NCBI GenBank assembly: GCA_016705545.1
Contig: JADIYA010000019.1
Span: 51,530-115,529, forward strand
DNA length: 64,000 bases
Reading direction: 5' to 3'
Source: Flavobacteriales bacterium
GTDB taxonomy: Bacteria > Bacteroidota > Bacteroidia > Flavobacteriales_F > PHOS-HE28
In this document: positions 8,614 to 16,941 of the stretch, piece after piece
How positions within the stretch are numbered: position 1 is the stretch's first letter
How the letters are laid out: each line of letters begins with the position of its first letter
Translations under genes and position numbers: made by a program
The notes under the pieces: generated by a model
Seen by the model: the letters and a program-made list of their open reading frames with translations, nothing else
The model's database searches: none
What the model was told of the DNA's origin: nothing

Positions 8614-10885
8614 TCAAGGTGCTGGGCACATCGCCCAACCAAGGCGCGCGTGCTTCGGCAGCGCGGCTCCAGCCTTTGTAGCTGCTGAGCAGGAGATCGT
8701 GCTGGGCGAGCAGGCGCGCATCGAGATCCACACCGGTCAGCACCTCGATCCGATCAGCAGCGAGTTCCTGCAGCCGATGCACCCCGATGCGGAATGAGGG
8801 ATCGCGCTGTATCAGTCCTGCAGCATCAAGCAGCGTGAGCCGTCGTCCCTCGCCATGCAGCAGTCGCTCTGCATAATGCAGCAGGAAGAGGTCGCCGGGC
8901 GCACCCAAGGGGAGCACGATCCGGTCGGCCTGCGTGAAGCCTTTGTCCATGAACACGCCCACGCTGCAGCGAGCCTCCTCGATGAGCTGCCGCACCTTGG
9001 GGTCGATCTGGTCGTCGGTGGGCATCAGTGATTCCTTGCCGGTGAGACTGCCGATGAGCTTGCTCGGATCGATCACGCGCGTGGTGAGGCCGAGCAGGTC
9101 ACCGAGGATGGTGCCCTTGAGCAAGGGCTTGCCTGCGCCCACGAGCAGCAGGTCGAAAGAACCGGAGTTGGCGGTGCGCAGGATGTCGGCGGCCACATCG
9201 CCGCTGACGTGGTGCTCCGTGCGCACATCCAGCTCCAAACGGTGCGCCTCCTTGAGCACGGGCTTGAAGCCGTCGCGCGCGAAACCCTCGCTGTCGATCG
9301 GGTTCACGTCGCCGCTGGGCGTCACGTGCAGCGCGGTGACGCTGGCTAGGGCATCGACACCGGCGAGCTGGCGCACCAGGCGCAGCGCCCGGCGCCCGCT
9401 CTCGGGCTGGCCGAAGGAGAGCAGCACGCGCCAGCCGGAGGCCGCATCGACCGGCGGCTGCGCATCGGCCGGCAGGCGGAAAAGGCGCTCGATGAGGCCG
9501 AGCGAAGGGCCGGTCATGAAGGTGCTGAGCAGCGCCATGATCACCAGGATCGCGAAGAGCTCGGCATTGATCACGCCCAAGTCGTAGCCGATGTTGAGCA
9601 CCACCAGTTCCATGAGGCCGCGCGTGTTCATGAGCGCGCCGATGCTCAGGCTCTCCTTCCAATCGTGCCCGGTGATGCGGGCAGCCACCGACGCTGCCAC
9701 GTTCTTGCCGATCACGGCCACCGCCACTACGAGCGCGCAGGTCCACCACAGGTGCTCGTTGGTGAGCAGGCCGATGCGCGTGCGCAAGCCGGTGAACACG
9801 AAGAAGAGCGGCAGCAGCAATACCACGCTCACATCCTCGAGCTTGCCCACGAGCACGCGCCGAAAGGCGAGGTTCTGCGGCATGATGGCGCCGGCGAGGA
9901 AGGCACCGAAGAGCGGGTGGATACCGATGGCCTCGGTGGCCCAGGCTGAAGCGAGCATCACGGCGAAGAGGCCCGCCACGAGCGGACGGCCCATGGTGCG
10001 GCGCTCACCATGCGCTTCACCGAGCCGCCGTAGGAACGGGCGCAGCACGCCGATCATGAACCCGACGTAGATCACCGCCGCACCGATGGTATAGAACGCG
10101 CTGAGCATGCTGCCGGCCTTCACGATGGCAATCACGGCAGCGAGCAGGCACCACGCCGTGACATCGTCGCTGGCAGCGGTGGCCAGGGCCATGGCGCCCA
10201 GTCGCGTGCGTGTAAGGCCGCGTTCCTGGATGATGCGCGCGAGCACCGGGAAGGCGGTGATGCTCATGGCGATGCCCATGAAGAGCGCGAAGGAGCGGAA
10301 GGCCACCGTGGGCGGCGCGAAATCGTCGTAGAGGTGATAGGCCAGCGCGGTCCCCAGCGCGAAGAGCGTGATGATGCTGGTATGGCTGATCACCAATGCG
10401 CTGTGCAAGCGCCCTTGCAGCACGCGAAGGTCGAGTTCCATGCCGATGACGAACATGAAGAGCACCAGTCCGATCTGGCTGAGGAAGTGCAGGCTCTCGA
10501 GCGAGCCTGACGGGAAGAGGAAGCCGAAGGTGCCCGGCAGCCAATAGCCCAGCACGCTCGGGCCCATGACGATGCCCGCGACGATCTCGCCGATGACCGA
10601 GGGCTGGCCGAGCTTCACGAACAGGTACGCGAAGGCCCGCGCCATGGCGATGATGGCCACGATCTGCAGCAATAGCACCGCGAACGGGTGTTCGATGTTC
10701 TCGCCCAGCGTGCGCTGGAACTGCTCCAACGCATTGCCTTGCTGCCCGCCTTGGAGCGCAGCACCGAGCTCCTCCGCCAAGTGCGGACGCAGCAGCGCGC
10801 CCTGTTCCATCAGCCAGAAGATGGCGCCGCCGAAGAGCAGCAACGCAGCCACGTAGTACCCGATGCTCCTGCCACCTGCCGCCAT
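8600..10885 (-). CDS. CPA2-family cation:proton antiporter with C-terminal Usp-like region
   Basis: 761 residues. An N-terminal helix (residues 9-26) precedes a spacer, then about a dozen transmembrane helices of the Kef/NapA-like CPA2 family: LGQPSVIGEIVAGIVMGPSVLG, FVIGMELDL, SITAFPVLARIIQERGL and ATAASDDVTAW, where the Asp pair is the ion-binding motif of electrogenic CPA2 transporters. After the membrane part (about residue 480 on) come two cytoplasmic UspA-like alpha/beta modules (LLSFGQPESGRRALRLVRQL and VLPLGAPGDLFLLHYAERLL), with FDLLLVGAGKP between them. It likely exchanges Na+ or K+ for protons across the inner membrane with regulation through the Usp modules. Ion specificity cannot be read from sequence. 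Confidence 0.9.
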   Translation of the reverse strand: MAAGGRSIGYYVAALLLFGGAIFWLMEQGALLRPHLAEELGAALQGGQQGNALEQFQRTLGENIEHPFAVLLLQIVAIIAMARAFAYLFVKLGQPSVIGEIVAGIVMGPSVLGYWLPGTFGFLFPSGSLESLHFLSQIGLVLFMFVIGMELDLRVLQGRLHSALVISHTSIITLFALGTALAYHLYDDFAPPTVAFRSFALFMGIAMSITAFPVLARIIQERGLTRTRLGAMALATAASDDVTAWCLLAAVIAIVKAGSMLSAFYTIGAAVIYVGFMIGVLRPFLRRLGEAHGERRTMGRPLVAGLFAVMLASAWATEAIGIHPLFGAFLAGAIMPQNLAFRRVLVGKLEDVSVVLLLPLFFVFTGLRTRIGLLTNEHLWWTCALVVAVAVIGKNVAASVAARITGHDWKESLSIGALMNTRGLMELVVLNIGYDLGVINAELFAILVIMALLSTFMTGPSLGLIERLFRLPADAQPPVDAASGWRVLLSFGQPESGRRALRLVRQLAGVDALASVTALHVTPSGDVNPIDSEGFARDGFKPVLKEAHRLELDVRTEHHVSGDVAADILRTANSGSFDLLLVGAGKPLLKGTILGDLLGLTTRVIDPSKLIGSLTGKESLMPTDDQIDPKVRQLIEEARCSVGVFMDKGFTQADRIVLPLGAPGDLFLLHYAERLLHGEGRRLTLLDAAGLIQRDPSFRIGVHRLQELAADRIEVLTGVDLDARLLAQHDLLLSSYKGWSRAAEARAPWLGDVPSTLIIRP

Positions 10886-11076
10886 GCGGCGAAAGTAGAG
10901 GGCACCTCAACATTGGCCTTCGGACTCCACGAAAGCCTTAAACGACCATACTTCGTTGCAGAAAGCCTCACGTGAATCCGGCAATGCTCGGTTCCTGCTT
11001 ATCCCCTGAAGGCTAAATCCCCTTCGCTCGCTACCACCAACAATCTTGAGAAGCCTTCTAGCCGGGAGGATGCGGA

Positions 11077-11853
11077 TCAGCCGTTCATCGCGGCGATCAT
11101 GGTGGTCATCTCAATGAACTCCGCTACGCTCAGTTGCTCCGCGCGCTTGCCCGCGAAACGTTCAGGCAACGGCCCCTTCAACTCGGGTAGCGGCTTCAGC
11201 GCATTATGCAGGGTCTTGCGGCGCTGGTTGAAGGCGGTCTTCACCACACGGAAGAAGAGGGCCTCATCGCACGGCAGCTTGTCCACAATGTTCCGCTTCA
11301 TGCGGATCACCGAGCTGCGCACCTTGGGCGGAGGGATGAAGCTGCCGGGTTCCACATGGAAGAGCAGCTCCACATCGTACCACGCCTGCGCCAGCACGCT
11401 GGTGATGCCGTAGGTCCGGCTGCCATGCGGGGCACGGAAGCGATCCGCCACTTCCTTCTGGAACATGCCCACCACCTCCGTGCAGCGATCGCGGTGCTCG
11501 AGCACCTTGAAGACGATCTGCGTGCTGATGTTGTAAGGGAAGTTGCCCACGACAGCGAAGGGGCCGTCGGTGATGCTGAGTGGATCCATGCTCAGGAAAT
11601 CGGCCTCGCGCACGTTCAGGCCGGGGTACTGCGCATGCAGGTAAGCGACCGATTCATGATCCACCTCGAAGCAGGTGAGTTCGAATTCGGCGCGGGCGAT
11701 CAAGTGCCTCGTGAGTGCTCCCGTTCCGGGGCCCACCTCGATCGCATGCCTGTACCCGCCATGCCCGGTGAGCCCCTCGGCCACGCGCTGCGCAATCGCA
11801 TCCTCTTTGAGGAAATGCTGGCCCAGATGCTTCTTGGCCCGAACGGAGTTCAT
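11077..11853 (-). CDS. rsmA: 16S rRNA dimethyladenosine transferase (KsgA)
   Basis: 258 residues. KsgA/RsmA dimethylates A1518 and A1519 of 16S rRNA late in 30S assembly. Diagnostic features are AKKHLGQHFLKEDAIAQRVA at the N-terminus, the SAM motif EVGPGTGALTRHL, the catalytic GNFPYNIST (NxPY type, residues about 103-111), and FIPPPKVRSSVIRM plus FNQRRKTLHNAL in the C-terminal domain. It is the last gene of the leftward serS-lipoprotein-TPR-DUF4286-rsmA operon and overlaps DUF4286 by 4 bp. Confidence 0.95.
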   Translation of the reverse strand: MNSVRAKKHLGQHFLKEDAIAQRVAEGLTGHGGYRHAIEVGPGTGALTRHLIARAEFELTCFEVDHESVAYLHAQYPGLNVREADFLSMDPLSITDGPFAVVGNFPYNISTQIVFKVLEHRDRCTEVVGMFQKEVADRFRAPHGSRTYGITSVLAQAWYDVELLFHVEPGSFIPPPKVRSSVIRMKRNIVDKLPCDEALFFRVVKTAFNQRRKTLHNALKPLPELKGPLPERFAGKRAEQLSVAEFIEMTTMIAAMNG

Positions 11854-12158
11854 GCGTCGTGCACCACTTCAAGCAGGGTGCGGAAGGCGTGGAACCGTCC
11901 ACCGAAGCGTTCATGCGCCTCAGCTTGCAAACGCGGTGCGTGCTCATCGCGGTAGCGCGCATAATGCGCCATGTCCGCAGCGGCGTACTGCACCGCGTAG
12001 GTAAAGCCGCCATCATCATCGGCCAGCACCCTGTGCATGCGGCTGTTCACGAACTGGCCGGTGGCCATCACACGGGGGATGTGCTCCTCCTTCATCCACG
12101 CCAGCCAAGCGTGGTGCGCATCGGCATCGATGCTGATGGTGACGTTGTAGATGATCAC
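11850..12158 (-). CDS. DUF4286 family protein
   Basis: 102 residues matching DUF4286, a small ferredoxin-fold-like protein found beside rsmA in Bacteroidota. Recognisable parts are IYNVTISIDADAHHAWLAWM, IPRVMATGQFVNSRMHRVL and YAVQYAAADMAHYARYRDEH. The fold resembles dimeric alpha-beta barrel monooxygenase-like proteins, but no activity is established. It overlaps both neighbours by 4 bp, so it is translated from the serS operon mRNA. Confidence 0.88.
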   Translation of the reverse strand: MIIYNVTISIDADAHHAWLAWMKEEHIPRVMATGQFVNSRMHRVLADDDGGFTYAVQYAAADMAHYARYRDEHAPRLQAEAHERFGGRFHAFRTLLEVVHDA

Positions 12159-14002
12159 GGGTGCGGCGGCTTCTTCTCCTCAGGGACGTCGGGCGCATCC
12201 CCGCGCAGCTTGCGGTAACGTTCGCGCGCTTCGGGCACGAAGATGCTGCCGGTCTGCTCGAAGAGGAGCTTCTCGTAGAACCCCTTGGCCTTTTCGGGAT
12301 CCTTCAGCACATCCTCGTAGAGCCGGCCCAGGTCGAGCAGGGCATTGTCCACCAGGATGTCGATCGGGTACTGCTCGAGCACTTTCTCCAAATACCCGGC
12401 TGCCTCCGTGTACCGGCGGCGCGCCAAGGCGATGCGGTAGCGCTCGTAGAGCACGTCGTCTCCAAGGGTGTGCATCGGGAACTCCGCAACGAGCGAATCC
12501 AAAGTGGCCAGTGACTGATCATAGAGGTGTTGCACGCGCAGCAGCTCGGCGCGGGCGAAGAAGCGCAGCGGCACATCGTTGCTATCGGCTCCGAGGGCAT
12601 CGGTGATGCGCAGGCTGAGCTCGAGCGCATCATTCGCGATGAGCTTGCTGGTGCTCGCCTTGAGCACCTGCAGTTGCGCTTGTGCCCAGAGGAAGTCGCC
12701 GGCATAGAACGAGACCTTGGCGTTGCGCAGGCGGGCCTCATGCCCGAGGGCATCGTGCTTGAAGTCGAGGTCCACTTGGCTGAAGAGCAAGGAGGCTTCC
12801 CAGATGTCTCCGCTGATCAGGTGCAGGTCGCCAAGGTCGAGTTTGATCTCGGCCTTCTGCTTGGCATCGATGGAAGGCATGGCCAATCCTTCATCCAGCA
12901 GGGCGATGGCCTCAGCGGGCTGATTCAGGAAATAGGCCTTCAAATGGGCCCGTTCGCGCAAGAGGCTCACGGTATGCTTGGCCAAGCCCATGTCGGTGAG
13001 CGTTGCCGCCATGCGCTGATCAAGGTCGCTGAGCTCGGCCTCCAGCGGTTCCGGCTGCCCGGTGAGCTGCAGGTAGCGCGCATGCACGGCCCCGGTGCGG
13101 GCGCTGAAGTAGTTGCCATCGTTGCGGCCCAGTCCGATCACATGGTCGTAGCACTTGAAGGCGATGCCGTAATCGCTGTTGGCTTCCGCAATGCGCGCGA
13201 GGTCCATGAGGCGCGCGCCGCCTTCATCGAGGCGCTTATCCATGGCCTTGGCCTGTACGAAAGCGCCGTCGAGGTCCTTCTGCTGGATGAGCATCCAGAT
13301 GAGCATCTCCGGGAAGATGGCGCGCGTGGGGTCGCGCTGGATGCGGCGCAGCAACTCGGTGCGCAGGACCTCCGTGTGCGGATCGGCGGCGTCGAACTCA
13401 AAGTGGCGAGAGAGGTTGTTCTGCACAGCTTGGGCATAGCCCTCGTTCATCGCAAGCAGGTCCATGTATGCGGCTACCATCTTGGGCATGTCGCCGCGCA
13501 GCCCGTGCAGGTTGGCGATCTCGAAGGCGTAGCCCATGCCATCGGAAGCGATGCGCTGGCCCTTCTCGTAAGCCGCGAGGGCGAGGTCGATCTTGTTGTA
13601 GGCCTGGAATGCGTTGGCGGTGGACCGCACGCTGTTCTGATCGCCGCGCATGATCTTGAGTGCCCGCTCGTATTCCTTCTGCGACTTATCCTTTTCGCCC
13701 AGCAGCTCCAGGACGCGCCCCATGTCGATGGCATAGCGCGGATCATCGCCGTTGCGGCGCGCGCGGTCCTTCACCAGCTTCTGCGCAGCTTCCAGCTCAG
13801 GCACGCCGACCAGGCTCTTGAGCAGCTGCTCATAATAATAGTCCGTGGGCTGCTGTTTGTAGAGACGCTCATAGTAGAGCACGGCCTTGGCGAACTCGCC
13901 CTGCTGGAAGTACTGCGCGGCGAGCTGCTCATCGGTGCCGGGCTGCGCGTTCGCACGCGCCAGCAGGAGCAGTGAAGGAATCAGCAACAGCAGTCGCTTC
14001 AT
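12155..14002 (-). CDS. tetratricopeptide repeat protein, exported
   Basis: 615 residues with a signal peptide (MKRLLLLIPSLLLLARANAQ) followed by TPR repeats over most of the length: AAQYFQQGEFAKAVLYYERL (residues about 29-48), MGRVLELLGEKDKSQKEYERAL, ALARRRYTEAAGYLEKVLEQ and LGRLYEDVLKDPEKAKGFYEK. The repeats make a helical scaffold for protein contacts in the periplasm, possibly in envelope assembly. The C-terminus is Pro/Lys-rich. It overlaps the lipoprotein gene and DUF4286 by ATGA on either side. The binding partner is unknown. Confidence 0.88.
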   Translation of the reverse strand: MKRLLLLIPSLLLLARANAQPGTDEQLAAQYFQQGEFAKAVLYYERLYKQQPTDYYYEQLLKSLVGVPELEAAQKLVKDRARRNGDDPRYAIDMGRVLELLGEKDKSQKEYERALKIMRGDQNSVRSTANAFQAYNKIDLALAAYEKGQRIASDGMGYAFEIANLHGLRGDMPKMVAAYMDLLAMNEGYAQAVQNNLSRHFEFDAADPHTEVLRTELLRRIQRDPTRAIFPEMLIWMLIQQKDLDGAFVQAKAMDKRLDEGGARLMDLARIAEANSDYGIAFKCYDHVIGLGRNDGNYFSARTGAVHARYLQLTGQPEPLEAELSDLDQRMAATLTDMGLAKHTVSLLRERAHLKAYFLNQPAEAIALLDEGLAMPSIDAKQKAEIKLDLGDLHLISGDIWEASLLFSQVDLDFKHDALGHEARLRNAKVSFYAGDFLWAQAQLQVLKASTSKLIANDALELSLRITDALGADSNDVPLRFFARAELLRVQHLYDQSLATLDSLVAEFPMHTLGDDVLYERYRIALARRRYTEAAGYLEKVLEQYPIDILVDNALLDLGRLYEDVLKDPEKAKGFYEKLLFEQTGSIFVPEARERYRKLRGDAPDVPEEKKPPHP

Positions 14003-14547
14003 GGCCGATCGGTGTTCGCGAGGAGCTGCTCGACGGTATCGCGGCGGTCCCAGGCCTGTTGCAGCTGACGGTAGTTGTCGATCACGGCGTGCACGCCGCC
14101 GATCACATCGGTGTGGTGCTTCCGCTCAGCGGCGATCAATGCGGTGGCGGCCCTCGCATCAAGCGCGCCAGCGGCGATGTCGGCGCGCAGCAGCCGCAGC
14201 CGTTCGCCGGCCAGGATCAGTTCGCCGAGCACCCGCTCGTGATCTCGGCCCATCGCTGCAGCATGGCGCAAGGTGAGCCATTGGCTGCCCAACGCCTGCG
14301 CGGAAGGCGGAGTGAGCGTGTCAGCGAAGCGGACCGCAAAGCGGGCGGAATCGAGCGTGAGAAGCGAGTCCGCATGCACATAGCGCTGTCGGCCGAGCTC
14401 GTTGAGGGTGAGCGCGGCACCATCGTTCGCTGTGATCAGCTGATCCACGGCAGTGAGTTGGGCTGGATCGGGTGCATGCGCGCAGGCCAAGGGCAGAACG
14501 GCGAGTAACAACGCCGTGCCCGGGGTGCAACGCATGCGGCGCTTCAT
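13999..14547 (-). CDS. putative lipoprotein, hypothetical
   Basis: 182 residues. A lipobox-like LPLAC at residues about 18-22 after a hydrophobic stretch suggests a lipoprotein with mature Cys22. The rest is largely helical and charged (LSSLQ-free, rich in Ala/Arg), with DSARFAVRFADTL and HAVIDNYRQLQQAWDRRDTV. No family is recognised. The start at 14547 overlaps the serS stop (ATGA); a longer open frame to 14775 runs antisense-like through serS codons in another frame and is not credible. Its position between serS and the TPR gene suggests the two exported proteins work together. Confidence 0.75.
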   Translation of the reverse strand: MKRRMRCTPGTALLLAVLPLACAHAPDPAQLTAVDQLITANDGAALTLNELGRQRYVHADSLLTLDSARFAVRFADTLTPPSAQALGSQWLTLRHAAAMGRDHERVLGELILAGERLRLLRADIAAGALDARAATALIAAERKHHTDVIGGVHAVIDNYRQLQQAWDRRDTVEQLLANTDRP

Positions 14548-15818
14548 TTCGTGATCATCGCGAAGCCCGTGTAGGGCTGCAGCGCCTTGGGGATGCGGAT
14601 GCCCGCAGGGCCTTGGTTGTTCTCGAGCAGCGCGGCCACGATCCGCGCAAGCGCCAGTGCGCTGCCATTGAGGGTGTGCGCGAGCCGGGGCTTGCCGTTC
14701 TCGTCGCGGTAGCGCAGCTTCAACCGGTTGCTCTGAAAGGTCTCGAAGTTGCTGATGCTGCTCACTTCGAGCCAACGCTGCTGGGCGGCACTGTACACTT
14801 CCATGTCGTAAGTCAAGGCGCTGGAAAAACCCATGTCGCCACCGCAGAGCAACAGTTGACGGTAAGGCAATTCGAGCGCGCGCAGAAGTCCTTTCACGTG
14901 CTCCACCATCTCCTCGAGCGCGGCATAGCTGCTCTCGGGCTTCTCCACGCGCACGATCTCCACCTTGTCGAACTGGTGCACGCGGTTAAGGCCGCGCACA
15001 TGGGCGCCATAGCTGCCGGCTTCGCGGCGGAAGCATGGCGTGTAGCCCACATTCCTGATCGGCAACCGATCCGCATCAATGATCTCGTCGCGATAGAGGT
15101 TGGTGATGGGCACTTCGGCGGTGGGGATGAGGTACAGATCGTCCACGGTGGCGTGGTACATCTGGCCCTCTTTATCGGGCAGCTGGCCCGTGGCAAAGGC
15201 GCTATCGGCATTCACCAAGTGGGGCGGGATGATCTCACGATAACCCGCCTCGGTGGCCTTGTCGAGGAAGAAGGCGATGAGTGCGCGCTGCAGGCGGGCA
15301 CCCTGTCCGCTGTACACCGGGAAGCCCGCGCCGGTGAGTTTCACCCCGAGGTCCATGTGCAGGAAACCATATTCCTCACCCAGCTCCCAATGCGGTTTGG
15401 CGTGGGGCCCGAGGTCCGGGATCGCGCCCTCCTGCATCACCACGGTATTGTCCTCCGGGGTCTTTCCCACAGGCACCTTGGCGCTCGGCGCATTGGGCAG
15501 GGTCACCAGGTGGTCGCGCAAGGATTGCTCACAAGCCTCGAGCTTTTCGCGCAATGCCGGGATGCCGGCCTTCAGCTCGGTGCTCTTGGATTTGGCGGCC
15601 TCCGCCTCCTCCTTCTTCCCGGCCTTCATCAGCTCGCCCACGCTCTTGCTGATGCTGTTCAGTTCGGCTTGGCGACCGTCCAATTCGGTCTGCGTGGCGC
15701 GGCGCATGTCGTCCAGTTCGCGCACTTTGTCCAAGGCGGCCTTCGCATCGAAATTGCGCTTGGCCAGCCGCTGCTCGGCCTCATCACGGTTCTCTCGCAG
15801 GTAATTCAGTTCGAGCAT
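14544..15818 (-). CDS. serS: seryl-tRNA synthetase
   Basis: 424 residues, the usual length. SerRS charges tRNA-Ser. The N-terminal arm is a long antiparallel coiled coil (residues about 30-100, NFDAKAALDKVRELDDMRRAT and following) that contacts the tRNA long variable arm. Class II motifs follow: motif 2 in TPCFRREAGSYGAHVRGLNRVHQFDKVE and motif 3 in TLNGSALALARIVAALLENNQ. It heads a five-gene leftward operon in which every junction is a 4-bp overlap. Confidence 0.96.
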   Translation of the reverse strand: MLELNYLRENRDEAEQRLAKRNFDAKAALDKVRELDDMRRATQTELDGRQAELNSISKSVGELMKAGKKEEAEAAKSKSTELKAGIPALREKLEACEQSLRDHLVTLPNAPSAKVPVGKTPEDNTVVMQEGAIPDLGPHAKPHWELGEEYGFLHMDLGVKLTGAGFPVYSGQGARLQRALIAFFLDKATEAGYREIIPPHLVNADSAFATGQLPDKEGQMYHATVDDLYLIPTAEVPITNLYRDEIIDADRLPIRNVGYTPCFRREAGSYGAHVRGLNRVHQFDKVEIVRVEKPESSYAALEEMVEHVKGLLRALELPYRQLLLCGGDMGFSSALTYDMEVYSAAQQRWLEVSSISNFETFQSNRLKLRYRDENGKPRLAHTLNGSALALARIVAALLENNQGPAGIRIPKALQPYTGFAMITK

Positions 15819-15875
15819 TCGGCGGTCGGGTTCGTGGCCAAAGGTATCGGTAGCGGACGCCAGGACATTTCAAGC

Positions 15876-15907
15876 CGAAGCCCCTCCGCCAAGGCGGAAG
15901 GGCTTCG
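15876..15907. terminator. stem-loop between rpmA and serS
   Basis: A strong hairpin with arms CGAAGCCC-C-TCCGCC and GGCGGA-A-GGGCTTCG around a 2-base loop, with one internal mismatch. It lies 21 bp beyond the rpmA stop and upstream of serS, both leftward, so it can end rplU-rpmA transcription. No T-tract follows it on the transcribed strand, so it is not a textbook intrinsic terminator. Confidence 0.6.
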
Positions 15908-15927
15908 CGTTTCCGGGGGACGGACGA

Positions 15928-16194
15928 TCAGTCGGCCTTGGGCGCGGGCTCAACGCTCACCACGCTGCGGTCGCCGCGCTTCTTCTGGAACTTCACGGTG
16001 CCATCGGCGAGGGCGAAGAGCGTGTGATCCACGCCGATGCCCACGTTCTTGCCCGGGTGGTGCTTGGTGCCGCGCTGGCGCACGATGATGTTGCCGGCGA
16101 TGGCCGCGCTGCCACCGAAGATCTTCACGCCGAGACGCTTCGAGTGCGACTCGCGGCCGTTCTGGGTACTGCCTTCACCTTTCTTGTGTGCCAT
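15928..16194 (-). CDS. rpmA: 50S ribosomal protein L27
   Basis: 88 residues, typical for bL27. It starts MAHKKGEGSTQNGRESHSK, the conserved N-terminal tail that reaches the peptidyl transferase centre, and contains GGSAAIAGNIIVRQRGTK and HPGKNVGIGVDHTLFAL. No N-terminal cleavable extension of the Firmicutes type is present. It follows rplU by 42 bp, the universal rplU-rpmA pair. Confidence 0.97.
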   Translation of the reverse strand: MAHKKGEGSTQNGRESHSKRLGVKIFGGSAAIAGNIIVRQRGTKHHPGKNVGIGVDHTLFALADGTVKFQKKRGDRSVVSVEPAPKAD

Positions 16195-16236
16195 GGCTTT
16201 AGTGGCTTTTGATCACTCCGAGCGGAGTCTGAGGAG

Positions 16237-16725
16237 TTACTTCTTCTTGGGAGCGGTCTTCTTGGCCGGCGCCTTCTTGGCAGCGGCTTTCTTGGCAGGC
16301 TTGGCCTCGGCGGCGGCCTTAGGCTCAACGGCCTTCTTCACCTTCTTGGGGGCATCGGCCACCACAGCTTTGGGCTTGGGCGCACTGCTCTTGCTGGCGT
16401 CGAACTTCTCGCCCTTGCCCAGGATGGCTTCGATCCAGAGCTCGGTGAGATATTGGCGATGGCCGTTCAGCTTCTGGTAGCCCTTACGGCGCTTCTTCTT
16501 GAATACCAGGACTTTGTCGCCCTTGCCATGGCTCAGCACCTTGGCGGCGATACGAACTCCCTCCACGGTTGGAGTGCCCACGCTTACGGTCTTGCCGTCG
16601 CTCACGAGCAGCACATTGTCCAGTTCCAAGTGCTTCCCCTCTTCGGCTTCGAGGCGGTGGACTTTCAGCTTTTGAGCCTGCTCAACCTTGTATTGCTGGC
16701 CGGCGATGTTGACGATGGCGTACAT
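16237..16725 (-). CDS. rplU: 50S ribosomal protein L21 with long basic tail
   Basis: 162 residues; the bL21 core occupies about 1-105 (MYAIVNIAGQQYKVEQAQKL, VLVFKKKRRKGYQKLNGHRQ). Usual bL21 is about 103 residues, so about 55 residues form a C-terminal extension of Ala, Lys and Pro (AKPAKKAAAKKAPAKK and similar). Such tails are known in other Bacteroidota L21 proteins; they may bind rRNA or be disordered. The gene is divergent from the histidine kinase gene across a 216-bp gap that includes a CAACC-type repeat. Confidence 0.95.
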   Translation of the reverse strand: MYAIVNIAGQQYKVEQAQKLKVHRLEAEEGKHLELDNVLLVSDGKTVSVGTPTVEGVRIAAKVLSHGKGDKVLVFKKKRRKGYQKLNGHRQYLTELWIEAILGKGEKFDASKSSAPKPKAVVADAPKKVKKAVEPKAAAEAKPAKKAAAKKAPAKKTAPKKK

Positions 16726-16835
16726 GGGCTTCCGGAAATGGGCTGCGAATGTAGGTTGATCGGTTGGATTGGCAAATCAACCGGGTATCTCGTCGTAGGA
16801 AGGTTTGGGGTTTACGGCAGGTTGGCGGTTGGGAA

Positions 16836-16847
16836 CAACCCTCAACC
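16836..16847. repeat. CAACCCTCAACC intergenic tract
   Basis: A short CAACC tract in the rplU-histidine kinase gap, preceded by GGTTGGCGGTTGGG at about 16820-16833 in the opposite sense, so the pair could form a weak imperfect hairpin. It belongs to the dispersed set also seen near 6.3, 47.0 and 50.0 kb. Confidence 0.45.
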
Positions 16848-16941
16848 ACGAATCACCCCCCCCGACCTGCAACCATCCCCCGGTGCGAACCCTTGTTAAC
16901 CCGAGCAGGGCACCGGCCACGCGCCGCCTAACATTGCGGTC

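Noticed and set aside
10886..11076. A possible small gene or RNA between the antiporter and rsmA
   Set aside because: Only short open frames without homology and no clear stem-loop; nothing supportable is seen.
12527..13975. A 482-residue open frame on the plus strand
   Set aside because: Antisense to the TPR gene; Leu/Glu/Val-rich shadow.
14472..16088. A 538-residue open frame on the plus strand
   Set aside because: Antisense to serS and rpmA, with low-complexity shadow composition.
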